A DNA stretch of 64,000 nt from Kosakonia quasisacchari (GTDB lineage: Bacteria > Pseudomonadota > Gammaproteobacteria > Enterobacterales > Enterobacteriaceae): positions 40,222-104,221 of the forward strand of contig NZ_SJOP01000018.1 in NCBI RefSeq assembly GCF_004331415.1, written 5' to 3'. Both the position numbers and the translations under genes were made by a program. Shown here piece by piece: positions 43,143-51,404 of this stretch. The notes under the pieces were generated by a model. That model saw only the letters and a program-made list of their open reading frames with translations. It ran no database searches and was not told the DNA's origin. How positions within the stretch are numbered: the first letter of the stretch is position 1; each line of letters begins with the position of its first letter.

Positions 43143-44012
43143 TTATTTGATCTTTTTGCCTTCCATCAGCCGTTGCACCAGCGGCGTCATAATCAACTCC
43201 ATCGCCAGCCCCATTTTCCCGCCAGGTACCACCAGCGTATCCATATGCGAGATAAACGAGCCTTGCAGCATCGCCAGTAACCACGGGTAATCAATCCCTT
43301 CCAGATTACGGAAGTGGATCACCACAAAACTCTCGTCAAGCGAGGGAATGCCTTTCGCGGCAAACGGATTGGAGGTATCCACCGTTGGCACGCGCTGGAA
43401 GTTAATGTGCGTACGGGAAAACTGCGGCGTAATAAAATTGATGTAATCCTCCATCGAGCGCACGACAGAATCCATCACCGCTTCACGCGAATGCCCGCGC
43501 TCGCTGGTATCGCGGACAAGCTTTTGAATCCATTCCAGATTGACGATCGGCACTACGCCCACCAGCAAATCCACATGCTTTGCGACATCGTTTTGCGGGG
43601 TCACTACACCGCCGTGCAGACCTTCATAAAACAGCACATCGGTCGGCTCAGGCAGCGGTTGCCAGGGTGTAAACGTGCCCGGTACCTGGTTCCAGGGAAC
43701 GGCTTCATCGTAGGTGTGCAGGTATTTGCGCGCCTGGCCTTTGCCAGTTTGACCATATTCGCTAAACGTCTGTTCCAGCAGGCCAAAGTCATTGGCTTCC
43801 GGGCCAAAATAGCTGATATGCCGCCCAAGATCGCGGGCCTTGCGGATAGCCATATCCATTTCCGGGCGGGTATAGCGATGGAAACTGTCACCTTCCACTT
43901 CTGCCGCGTGCATATTGAGCTGAGCGAAGATTTTACGAAAGGCGAGGCTGGTGGTGGTGGTTCCCGCGCCGCTGGAGCCTGTAACGGCGATAACCGGATG
44001 TTTGGCGGACAT
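43143..44012 (-). CDS. prkB: Phosphoribulokinase-like protein PrkB
   Basis: A 289-residue P-loop kinase resembling phosphoribulokinase. The Walker A motif is GSSGAGTTTTS at the N terminus, with HRYTRPEMD and VLFYEGLHGGV further on. Enterics have no Calvin cycle, so the true substrate of PrkB is unknown. It follows yheU (minus strand) and faces yhfA. The assignment to the family is secure; the reaction is not. Confidence 0.92.
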   Translation of the reverse strand: MSAKHPVIAVTGSSGAGTTTTSLAFRKIFAQLNMHAAEVEGDSFHRYTRPEMDMAIRKARDLGRHISYFGPEANDFGLLEQTFSEYGQTGKGQARKYLHTYDEAVPWNQVPGTFTPWQPLPEPTDVLFYEGLHGGVVTPQNDVAKHVDLLVGVVPIVNLEWIQKLVRDTSERGHSREAVMDSVVRSMEDYINFITPQFSRTHINFQRVPTVDTSNPFAAKGIPSLDESFVVIHFRNLEGIDYPWLLAMLQGSFISHMDTLVVPGGKMGLAMELIMTPLVQRLMEGKKIK

Positions 44013-44066
44013 AGCAACTCCCTGAATTAACGATTATTTCAGTATAGCCAGCCGCCATGTATTTGT

Positions 44067-44285
44067 TCAGTCGTGGAACTGTCCGCGCGGCATTATATTG
44101 ACCGTCTCGTGCAGTTCCGACCACACCAGTACGGCTTCGCCGCGTTGCAGCTGCCGTTTAACGTCGGCGACCTTTTGCTCAAGTGAGCGCTCATGTTCAC
44201 CATAATCAGTGCCTTCGCGCAAGACAAAGCTCTCAATCAGATTGTCCAGCGTCTGCGCATCAATCTCTTGCCAGGGAATAATCAT
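44067..44285 (-). CDS. yheU: UPF0270 protein YheU
   Basis: A 72-residue protein of unknown function. I start at the ATG complementary to 44283-44285 (MIIPWQEIDAQTLDNLIESFV), which matches the family and overlaps the yheT stop in ATGA; an upstream in-frame start would extend into yheT. The conserved core LREGTDYGEHE...VLVWSELHETVNI is intact. It lies between yheT and prkB on one strand, as in E. coli. Confidence 0.9.
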   Translation of the reverse strand: MIIPWQEIDAQTLDNLIESFVLREGTDYGEHERSLEQKVADVKRQLQRGEAVLVWSELHETVNIMPRGQFHD

Positions 44286-45301
44286 CGTCTTTCCAGGTAA
44301 GCGGATAACCAATCCGGAATGCGTTTTTCCAGCCACATTTCCGGGTGGCGCAAGGTTCCACCAACAAACCCGACATGGCCGCCATGTTCCGTCAGTTGGT
44401 ACTCAATATTTGCCGGCAAATGCCCGGCATCCGGGATCACGTTGTGATCCATAAACGGGTCATCTTTCGCGTGGATGATCAGGGTCGGTTTGCGAATATC
44501 CGGCAAAACCGGCATCGCGCTACAGCGGCGATAGTAATCCAGTGCGTCGGCAAAGCCGTGGATTTTCGCGGTGATCAAATCGTCGAACTCGCGAATACGT
44601 CGCAACTTACGCAGCGCAGGCAACGTGGTTGGCAGCGAACCAGGATACGCGCGTAATTTGCGCGCAGCATTCGCTTTTAGCAAATTCAACAAGTAGCGCT
44701 GGTAAACGCGGGAAAAGCCTTTATCCATATGATAACTGCAGGCTTCCAGCACCAACGGTGCAGAGACGATCACCGCCGCGTCGACAGGCAAGTTATCATC
44801 GGCTTTTGCCAGTAAACAGCCGAGCATGTTCCCGCCGAGCGAATAACCCACCGCTGCGGTTGGCGCGGGTCCGAATTCCTGATGTAACCAGTGCAAGAAC
44901 CAGGTGCCATCTTCGGTTTCGCCCGAGTGATAAATGCGGTTCAGGCGATTCGGGATGCCGCTACAGCCGCGAAAATGCATCACCACGCCAAGCCAGCCGC
45001 GCTGCTTCGCCGCATGCACCAGACCGTGCGCGTAAGGGCTGTGAAGGCTGCCCTCCAGACCATGAAAAACCACCAGCCGCGGTTTATGTTTCGCCTGATT
45101 CGGTTCTTCGCTCCAGGCCAAATCAACAAAGTCGCCATCCGGCAGCTCAAGGCGCTGCCACCAGGGTTCAAACTGTAAGCGTCGACGTAAAATGCGTGGC
45201 AGCATGGTTTGGAAATGCGGGTTACGCACGCCGCGCATCGGGCGAAAGTCATGCGTATCATCTGCAATTTCCGAAAGTTGTGAAGGTGTAATTTCAGCCA
45301 T
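44282..45301 (-). CDS. yheT: Alpha/beta hydrolase YheT
   Basis: A 339-residue alpha/beta-hydrolase of the YheT/ABHD family (E. coli 340). I choose the ATG complementary to 45299-45301 (MAEITPSQLSE); the frame upstream is open for 18 codons but does not match the family. The nucleophile serine is in AVGYSLGGNMLGCLL, the acid in HAKDDPFMD and the His in LTEHGGHVGFVGG. Its substrate is not known. In E. coli it directly follows yheS; here nrtR and the accessory block lie upstream. Confidence 0.93.
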   Translation of the reverse strand: MAEITPSQLSEIADDTHDFRPMRGVRNPHFQTMLPRILRRRLQFEPWWQRLELPDGDFVDLAWSEEPNQAKHKPRLVVFHGLEGSLHSPYAHGLVHAAKQRGWLGVVMHFRGCSGIPNRLNRIYHSGETEDGTWFLHWLHQEFGPAPTAAVGYSLGGNMLGCLLAKADDNLPVDAAVIVSAPLVLEACSYHMDKGFSRVYQRYLLNLLKANAARKLRAYPGSLPTTLPALRKLRRIREFDDLITAKIHGFADALDYYRRCSAMPVLPDIRKPTLIIHAKDDPFMDHNVIPDAGHLPANIEYQLTEHGGHVGFVGGTLRHPEMWLEKRIPDWLSAYLERR

Positions 45302-45394
45302 AACACAGAAAAAAATAGAGTAGGTATTGGGACAACTATAACCGCGCAAGAGCATTCCGTTTGTTCATTTTACGGGACTTAGCACGATCGGGTA

Positions 45395-46114
45395 TTAATC
45401 TGTTAGCAAATTCCGCGAAAACAGATGTATGTCGACGCCTGGTTTACGCCGCCATAAACGCGCTTTACGCGCGCCGGTCGCCACGCTTTCGCCGGTCTCT
45501 TCAAACATGCCGGAGGCTTCAAAGCGGCGAATCAAACTTTTACGCTGAATAGGCTGGCCAAGGATTATCTCGGTTGCTTCCTGCAATTGCGCCTGGGTAA
45601 ACGTATCGGGCAAGCAATAAACCGGCAGGAGCGAGTACATGGTTTTCTGCCGCAACCGGTGCAGCGCCGCATGGATTATTGTCCGGTGATCAAAAGCCAG
45701 CTCCATGGTATCCAGCTCACTCACCGGCACCCATTTTGCGTCGCTTACGCTTGCAATATGCGGCGCGCAGGACATCCACGAAATCAGCGCAAACCAGGCG
45801 ATAGTTAGGCTCCAGCCGCGCGGATCGCGCTGCGGGCCGGAAAAGGTATCCAACTGTTCCAGCCACGATGGGGAAACACCGGTTTTTTCCGTCAGTTTGC
45901 GCAGCGCCGTGGCACGCGTGGAATCATCCTGCACCATATCGATAAATCCGCCGGGTAATCCCCAGCGCCCTTGCTGCGGCTGGCTGGCTCGCTGAACCAA
46001 TAACACACAAAGCACCTGCTGATGCACCGTAAACAGCACGCTATCCACCGTCACCAGCGGTGAGGGGAAACGGCTGGCATCATAAGATTTCAGGTACTCT
46101 GCTTCACTGATCAT
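45395..46114 (-). CDS. nrtR: NrtR-type Nudix-fold transcriptional regulator
   Basis: A 239-residue regulator: Nudix-fold N-terminal domain (about 15-150) and a winged-helix C-terminal domain (about 155-239) with basic IQRKSLIRRFEAS. This is the NrtR layout; NrtR repressors control NAD metabolism genes and respond to ADP-ribose. The Nudix box is degraded: in RKLTEKTGV (72-80) two of the REUxEE glutamates are lysine, so it should bind rather than hydrolyse its ligand. It diverges from the PRPP-synthetase-like and NAMPT-like genes and probably binds the twin palindromes before them. It lies 93 nt upstream of yheT on the same strand. Confidence 0.88.
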   Translation of the reverse strand: MISEAEYLKSYDASRFPSPLVTVDSVLFTVHQQVLCVLLVQRASQPQQGRWGLPGGFIDMVQDDSTRATALRKLTEKTGVSPSWLEQLDTFSGPQRDPRGWSLTIAWFALISWMSCAPHIASVSDAKWVPVSELDTMELAFDHRTIIHAALHRLRQKTMYSLLPVYCLPDTFTQAQLQEATEIILGQPIQRKSLIRRFEASGMFEETGESVATGARKARLWRRKPGVDIHLFSRNLLTD

Positions 46115-46247
46115 CGCTCATTCGCTCCTTTTTACACGCCACAAGTTTATCAGCCTGCCCTGGGGCAGCAAGCTAACTTTTATCTTGTTAATTTTCATGT
46201 GGTTAAGTATTTAGTTCCTCAATGATTAAAAAAACGCTTGCCTAATA

Positions 46248-46287
46248 AGTGTCTTATAGACAATATTATAAGTGTCTAAGGGACACT
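46248..46287 (+). promoter_or_regulatory. Two tandem palindromic operators, likely NrtR boxes
   Basis: Operator 1 (46248-46264) reads AGTGTC-TTATA-GACAAT and operator 2 (46271-46287) reads AGTGTC-TAAGG-GACACT, the latter a perfect 6-bp inverted repeat. Their centres are 23 bp apart, about two helical turns, and operator 2 ends 22 nt before the ATG at 46310. They overlap the region where a promoter for the operon must lie (TTGCCT at 46238-46243 is a possible -35). Binding by the divergent NrtR-type protein is inferred from position and symmetry. Confidence 0.72.
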
Positions 46288-46309
46288 AATTATTGAGTCG
46301 AGGTGAAAG

Positions 46310-47170
46310 ATGGCGAGCAGAATCGAATTATTCATAGATAACGAGCAGGTTGCACTGAGCCATGGCGTCTTTCCAGATGGAGCTGTCTGGCTCAAAGTCA
46401 CCGGCAAACTTCCGTCATTCGCCCAGCATATGCGGGTGCGTGTTGCCGCGATGCGCGATATGAACGACTTCATGTTGCTGGCACAACTGGTGGACGCCGT
46501 TCGTCACGCCACCGATATCGCGGTGAGCCATCTGGAGCTGGCATGGTTGCCGTGGGCGCGTCAGGACAGGCATATGGTTTCCGGCGACAGCTTCGCGCTG
46601 AAAGTTTTCGCAAACTTACTCAACACACTCAATTTCAACAAAGTTTTTGTGCTCGATCCGCACAGCGACGCCGCCGCAGCAGCCATCAATAACTGCGTAG
46701 TCATCGCGCAGGAAAGCTGCTTAATGCAGAGCGAAACTCTGCGTCGCGCCATTGGCAATCGCGAGCTGATGCTGGTCGCGCCGGATGCCGGTGCGCTGAA
46801 GAAAATCCATAACGTGGCGAAAGCCAGTGGCGCGCAAGAGTACGCGATCCTCACGAAAGAGCGTGATGTCGCAACCGGAAACCTGACAGGTTTCGCGCTG
46901 GTGGCCGGAGACGTCGCGGGCAAAGATCTGCTGATCGTCGATGATCTTTGCGATGCAGGTGGCACCTTTATTGGTTCAGCCCAGGTGTTGCGCGATGCCG
47001 GCGCCCGCAGCGTCAGCCTGTATGTCACGCACGGCGTCTTTTCCAAAGGAGTGGAGAACCTGCTCAATAACGGTATCGACGCGATTTATACCACCACATC
47101 CTTCACCTCGCCTGCACTGACGGATCCGCGAGTTGAACTGATCGACATTGACGCTATTTTCCGCGCTTAA
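46310..47170 (+). CDS. PRPP synthetase-like enzyme (possible ADP-ribose pyrophosphokinase)
   Basis: A 286-residue member of the ribose-phosphate pyrophosphokinase family, shorter than housekeeping Prs (about 315). Visible motifs are PWARQDR at 81-87, LDPHSD at 115-120, TKER around 182-185 and the pyrophosphate/ribose loop LIVDDLCDAGGT at 208-219. AGGTGAAAG precedes the ATG. It could make PRPP for the NAMPT-like enzyme 13 nt downstream. Alternatively, as in the phage NARP1 pathway, such a Prs-like partner may pyrophosphorylate ADP-ribose (Adps activity), which would fit control by an ADP-ribose-sensing NrtR. Sequence alone does not settle the substrate. Confidence 0.85.
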   Translation: MASRIELFIDNEQVALSHGVFPDGAVWLKVTGKLPSFAQHMRVRVAAMRDMNDFMLLAQLVDAVRHATDIAVSHLELAWLPWARQDRHMVSGDSFALKVFANLLNTLNFNKVFVLDPHSDAAAAAINNCVVIAQESCLMQSETLRRAIGNRELMLVAPDAGALKKIHNVAKASGAQEYAILTKERDVATGNLTGFALVAGDVAGKDLLIVDDLCDAGGTFIGSAQVLRDAGARSVSLYVTHGVFSKGVENLLNNGIDAIYTTTSFTSPALTDPRVELIDIDAIFRA

Positions 47171-47183
47171 GGGAGACAACATC

Positions 47184-48674
47184 ATGAATATCAATCCAAT
47201 TCTGGCTATCGACGGTTACAAAGTTTCGCACCGTGTGCAGTACCCACAGGGGACAACGCAGGTTTACTCCAATTTCACGCCGCGCAGCGACCGCTTTTTC
47301 CAGTCGCCAGTTGCCGACGGCAAGCTGGTGTTCTTTGGTCTGCAGGGGTTCCTGAAGTGGTTTATGGTCGATCTGTTCAACGACGGCTTTTTTGCCCGCC
47401 CGGAAGAGGAAGTCGTTAACGAATACAAGCAGGTGATGGATAACTATCTCGGCAGGGACGCCGTCGCAGTCGATCACATTCGCGCGCTGCACCGTTTGGG
47501 CTATTTGCCGCTGCACATTAAGTCGCTGGATGAAGGCAGTAAAGTGCCGATGAAAGTGCCAGTTCTGACCATTACCAACACCCGCGAGGAGTTTTTCTGG
47601 TTAGTGAACTACCTGGAAACCGTACTCTCCGCCGAACTGTGGAAAGCCTCCACCAACGCCACTATTGCGCACCACTACCGTAAAATTTGCGAGCAGTGGG
47701 CAGCGAAAACCTGCACGGATTTGTCACACCTCGATTTCCAGTGCCACGACTTCTCGTTTCGCGGCATGGCTGGTCTGCACGACACGGCGCAGGCGGGCGC
47801 GGGGCATTTACTGAATTTTAAAGGCACCGACAGTATTCCCTCGCTGCTGTATGCCCGCGATCACTACACCGGTGGTGAAGAGTACTTCATGGGTGCCAGC
47901 ATTCCTGCCACCGAGCACAGCGTGATGTGCATGGGTGAACACGACCATGAAATTGAAACGTTCCGCCGCCTGATTGCCGATATCTATCCGCAGGGATTTG
48001 TCTCTATCGTCTCCGATACCTGGGATTACTGGCGCGTACTGACGGACTATACCCGCGAACTGAAACAGATAATCCTGGGGCGTGACGGGCGCGTGGTGTT
48101 CCGCCCGGACAGCGGTGATCCGGTAGACATCCTGTGCGGTACAGGCGCGGATGATGACACGCGTGCAGAACGTAGCCCGGAGGAGAAAGGGTCGGTAGAA
48201 GTGCTGTGGGAAATCTTTGGTGGCACGGTTAATGAGAAGGGTTACAAAGTACTGGATCCGCATGTTGGCCTGATTTACGGCGACTCCATTACCCTGGCGC
48301 GCGCCAATGAGATCCTGCGCCGTCTGGAAGCCAAAGGCTTCGCCAGTTCTAACGTGGTGTTTGGTGTCGGCTCTTTTACTTATCAGTACAACACCCGCGA
48401 TACCTTCGGTTTTGCGATGAAAGCGACCTGGGGCGCGGTCAACGGTGAAGGGCGAATGATCTTTAAAGAGCCGAAAACCGATAACGGCCTGAAACGTTCG
48501 GCGCGCGGGTTATTGCGCGTGGATCGCGATGCGCAAGGCGAACTGCAACTGCACGATGAACAGAGCTGGGAACAGGAAAAAGGTGGGGAACTGAAAACCC
48601 GTTTCCTTGACGGCAAACTCTACCAGACCGAGCATTTTGAACAGATTCGCCAGCGACTGGCGAACCAGCGTTAA
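47184..48674 (+). CDS. nadV: Nicotinamide phosphoribosyltransferase-like enzyme (NadV/Namat type)
   Basis: A 496-residue NAMPT-family protein that joins nicotinamide to a pyrophosphorylated ribose donor, giving NMN from PRPP, or NAD+ if the donor is ADP-ribose-pyrophosphate. I choose the ATG at 47184, after AAGGGAG, giving MNINPILAIDGYK. Family residues are visible: Asp189 and Arg193 in CHDFSFRGM, GAGHLLNFKGTD, His245 in SIPATEHSVM and the FRPDSGDP phosphate loop. E. coli lacks this enzyme and recycles nicotinamide through PncA. It forms an operon with the Prs-like gene, and a 10-bp hairpin follows. Confidence 0.88.
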   Translation: MNINPILAIDGYKVSHRVQYPQGTTQVYSNFTPRSDRFFQSPVADGKLVFFGLQGFLKWFMVDLFNDGFFARPEEEVVNEYKQVMDNYLGRDAVAVDHIRALHRLGYLPLHIKSLDEGSKVPMKVPVLTITNTREEFFWLVNYLETVLSAELWKASTNATIAHHYRKICEQWAAKTCTDLSHLDFQCHDFSFRGMAGLHDTAQAGAGHLLNFKGTDSIPSLLYARDHYTGGEEYFMGASIPATEHSVMCMGEHDHEIETFRRLIADIYPQGFVSIVSDTWDYWRVLTDYTRELKQIILGRDGRVVFRPDSGDPVDILCGTGADDDTRAERSPEEKGSVEVLWEIFGGTVNEKGYKVLDPHVGLIYGDSITLARANEILRRLEAKGFASSNVVFGVGSFTYQYNTRDTFGFAMKATWGAVNGEGRMIFKEPKTDNGLKRSARGLLRVDRDAQGELQLHDEQSWEQEKGGELKTRFLDGKLYQTEHFEQIRQRLANQR

Positions 48675-48682
48675 TCCTCAGT

Positions 48683-48704
48683 TGGCGGTACGCCCGTACC
48701 GCCA
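48683..48704 (+). terminator. Hairpin after the nadV-like gene
   Basis: A perfect 10-bp inverted repeat TGGCGGTACG/CGTACCGCCA with a CC apex begins 8 nt after the stop. It lacks an immediate T tract (CCTTTCTT follows 11 nt later), so it may stabilise the 3' end rather than terminate strongly. Confidence 0.55.
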
Positions 48705-48733
48705 GCGCTATAAGCCTTTCTTCCGATGTGGAA

Positions 48734-48842
48734 ATTGACACACATCACAAATACTTTCATTTGATTATTACTCTCAGGCTAATGATTTGGCCGCCTCCTT
48801 AATTGATGGCTTTCTCACCACGGCGCACACTGAGTTCAGTGT
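48734..48842 (+). promoter_or_regulatory. mdcA control region: CRP-like site and palindrome
   Basis: ATTGA-CACACA-TCACA at 48734-48749 has a perfect right half of a CRP site and a weak left half. ACACTGA-GT-TCAGTGT at 48827-48842 is a perfect 7-bp palindrome, ending 40 nt before the mdcA ATG, and is the best candidate for the MdcR (LysR-type) operator. The assignment of either protein is inference. Malonate-dependent activation by MdcR is known in Klebsiella. Confidence 0.5.
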
Positions 48843-48882
48843 TAAGCAAGTCAAAATGATGAGCTGAATCAGGAGGTTAATA

Positions 48883-50538
48883 ATGTTATCTGGGCAAACG
48901 CCAGCACAGGTATGGAACACGCGGCGCAGCGAGAAACAGCGCCGCCTGGCGTCCATTCCCGTGCAGGGCAAGGTACTGCCGACCGGCGACCTTGTCGCCA
49001 TGCTGGAAAAACTGATTGCACCGGGCGACCGTGTGGTGCTGGAAGGGAACAACCAAAAACAGGCCGATTTCCTCTCGCGTTCATTGGCTGAAGTCAACCC
49101 GCAGAAAGTCCACGAGCTGCATATGATTATGCCGAGCGTCGGGCGCAGCGAACACCTTGATATTTTCGAAAAGGGCATCGCCCGCAAACTGGATTTCTCC
49201 TTCTCCGGCACCCAGAGCCTGCGTATTTCGCAACTGCTGGAAGATGGCCTGCTGGAAATCGGTGCGATCCACACTTACATCGAACTTTACTCCCGCTTGT
49301 ACGTTGACCTGTGCCCGAATGTGGCGCTGATTGCCGGTTATAAAGCAGACCGCAAAGGCAACCTCTACACCGGCCCAAGTACCGAAGATACCCCGGCGCT
49401 GGTTGAAGCTGCTGCCTTCCGTGACGGCATCGTTATCGCTCAGGTCAATGAGCTGGTGGATGACGAATGCGACCTGCCGCGCGTGGATATTCCCGGTTCC
49501 TGGATCGACTACGTGGTGGTCGCCGACAAACCATTCTTTATCGAACCGCTGTTTACCCGCGACCCGCGCCTGATCAAGCAAGAACACATTCTGATGGCGA
49601 TGATGGCCATCAAAGGTATCTACGCCGAGCATCAGGTGCAGTCGCTCAACCACGGTATCGGTTTCAACACCGCAGCCATCGAACTGCTGCTGCCGACTTA
49701 CGGTGAGCAGCTCGGTCTGAAAGGCAAAATCTGTAAACACTGGACGCTGAACCCGCACCCGACGCTGATCCCGGCGATTGAAAGCGGCTGGGTGGAAAGT
49801 GTGCACTGCTTCGGCGGCGAATTGGGGATGGAAGAGTACATCCGCGCCCGCCCGGATGTGTTCTTTACCGGTTCCGACGGTTCCATGCGTTCCAACCGTG
49901 CGTTCTGCCAGCTAGCCGGCCAGTACGCGGTCGATATGTTTATCGGCTCGACGTTACAAGTCGATGGCCTGGCGAACTCTTCCACCGTGACCCGCGGTCG
50001 TCTTTCGGGCTTTGGTGGCGCGCCAAACATGGGCCATGACCCGCACGGTCGCCGCCACGCGACACCGGCCTGGCTGAACATGATCACCGAACCTGATCCG
50101 ATGCAGCGCGGTAAAAAACTGGTGGTGCAGATGGTGGAAACCTTCCAGGCCGGTGCGAAACCCACGTTTGTGGAAAAACTCGACGCCGTGGAAGTGGCGA
50201 AAACCTCCGGCATGCCGCTGGCTCCGGTGATGATTTATGGCGATGACGTGACGCACGTGCTGACCGAAGAGGGGATTGCTTACCTCTATCGCGCCGAAAG
50301 TCTTGAAGAGCGCCGGGCGATGGTCGCGGCAGTTGCAGGGATCACCGATATCGGGCTGGGCGTTGACGCCAAACGTGTCGCCCAACTTCGCCAGAGCGGC
50401 AAAGTGGTCTACCCGGAAGATATGGGCATTCGCCGCACTGACGCGACCCGTTCGTTGCTGGCTGCCAGCAGCGTAGCGGATCTGGTTGAGTGGTCCGGCG
50501 GGCTGTACAACCCACCTGCGAAATTCCGGAGCTGGTAA
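48883..50538 (+). CDS. mdcA: Malonate decarboxylase alpha subunit (acetyl-ACP:malonate ACP transferase)
   Basis: MdcA transfers the ACP thiol from acetate to malonate, giving malonyl-S-ACP and acetate, the first half-reaction of the biotin-independent malonate decarboxylase. It has 551 residues, the length of Klebsiella MdcA, with CoA-transferase-like segments (LMAMMAIKGIYAEHQ, CFGGELGMEEYI, FFTGSDGSMRSNRAF). A strong AGGAGG lies 8 nt before the ATG. It is the first gene of mdcABCDEFGH, and its stop overlaps the mdcB start (TAATG). With the other subunits it releases CO2 from malonate and leaves acetate for growth. Confidence 0.96.
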   Translation: MLSGQTPAQVWNTRRSEKQRRLASIPVQGKVLPTGDLVAMLEKLIAPGDRVVLEGNNQKQADFLSRSLAEVNPQKVHELHMIMPSVGRSEHLDIFEKGIARKLDFSFSGTQSLRISQLLEDGLLEIGAIHTYIELYSRLYVDLCPNVALIAGYKADRKGNLYTGPSTEDTPALVEAAAFRDGIVIAQVNELVDDECDLPRVDIPGSWIDYVVVADKPFFIEPLFTRDPRLIKQEHILMAMMAIKGIYAEHQVQSLNHGIGFNTAAIELLLPTYGEQLGLKGKICKHWTLNPHPTLIPAIESGWVESVHCFGGELGMEEYIRARPDVFFTGSDGSMRSNRAFCQLAGQYAVDMFIGSTLQVDGLANSSTVTRGRLSGFGGAPNMGHDPHGRRHATPAWLNMITEPDPMQRGKKLVVQMVETFQAGAKPTFVEKLDAVEVAKTSGMPLAPVMIYGDDVTHVLTEEGIAYLYRAESLEERRAMVAAVAGITDIGLGVDAKRVAQLRQSGKVVYPEDMGIRRTDATRSLLAASSVADLVEWSGGLYNPPAKFRSW

Positions 50539-51395
50539 TGAAACTTCTGCCCCGGATTGACGCTGAAGGCGGTGCCGAATGGTTGGCGCGAACCGCCACA
50601 CTCTGTCTGATTGACGAAGCACGATTAAGCCCGAAGCCCGGTCTGGTGGACAGCCGGGGGAACGGTGCGCACCACGATTTAACGCTCGAACTGATGGAGC
50701 GTTCCGCGCACAGCCTGACCCCCACGTTTCAGGCGCTGGCGCAACAAAGCTGGCGGCGGCCAGCGGATGTGGCGCTCAGACAAACCATTGGGCGATTAGG
50801 TCGGGAAGGTGAGCAGCAGATGATGGCGGCCACCGGTGGCGTGAATACCCATCGTGGCGCGATCTGGGCCCTGGGATTGCTGGTAAGTGCGGTCGCCATG
50901 TCCGGCGGTAACGCACCGGCACAGGAGATTGCCGCCACGGCCGCAAAGCTGGCGCAACTGCCGGATGACGCTGCGCCGAAGCTCTTCAGTAAAGGGCTGC
51001 GCGCCACCCACCGTTACCGGGTGCCGGGTGCGCGCGAAGAGGCGCAGCAAGGCTTTCCGCACATTATCAAGCTGGCGCTGCCGCAGTTGCAGCACAGCCG
51101 CCAACGCGGCAGCAACGAAGCGCAGGCCAGGCTCGATGCGCTGATGGCCATCATGACCTCGCTGAGCGACACCTGCGTGCTTTCACGCGCGGGGCTCGAA
51201 GGTCTGGAGGCAATGCGCCACGGGGCGAGCGCGGTGCTGCAAGCCGGTGGCGTTGCGTCAAAGGCCGGTCAGCAAGCGTTAGCCGAACTGGACGCGCGGA
51301 TGCTGGCGCTGAACGCGTCGCCAGGCGGCGCGGCAGATTTACTCGCGGCGACACTGTTTCTCGATCGCATGACCACGCCTTATTTAGCGAATTAA
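50538..51395 (+). CDS. mdcB: Triphosphoribosyl-dephospho-CoA synthase MdcB
   Basis: MdcB makes 2'-(5''-triphosphoribosyl)-3'-dephospho-CoA from ATP and dephospho-CoA, the precursor of the unusual prosthetic group on MdcC. I use the ATG at 50538, which overlaps the mdcA stop; the upstream frame lies inside mdcA. It has 285 residues with the CitG/MdcB family motifs LSPKPGLVDSRGNGAHHDL near 35-53, and GVNTHRGAIWALGLL. MdcG then attaches the group. CitG of citrate lyase is the related enzyme, but the mdc context decides the name. Confidence 0.94.
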   Translation: MKLLPRIDAEGGAEWLARTATLCLIDEARLSPKPGLVDSRGNGAHHDLTLELMERSAHSLTPTFQALAQQSWRRPADVALRQTIGRLGREGEQQMMAATGGVNTHRGAIWALGLLVSAVAMSGGNAPAQEIAATAAKLAQLPDDAAPKLFSKGLRATHRYRVPGAREEAQQGFPHIIKLALPQLQHSRQRGSNEAQARLDALMAIMTSLSDTCVLSRAGLEGLEAMRHGASAVLQAGGVASKAGQQALAELDARMLALNASPGGAADLLAATLFLDRMTTPYLAN

Positions 51396-51404
51396 GAGGA
51401 AGTT

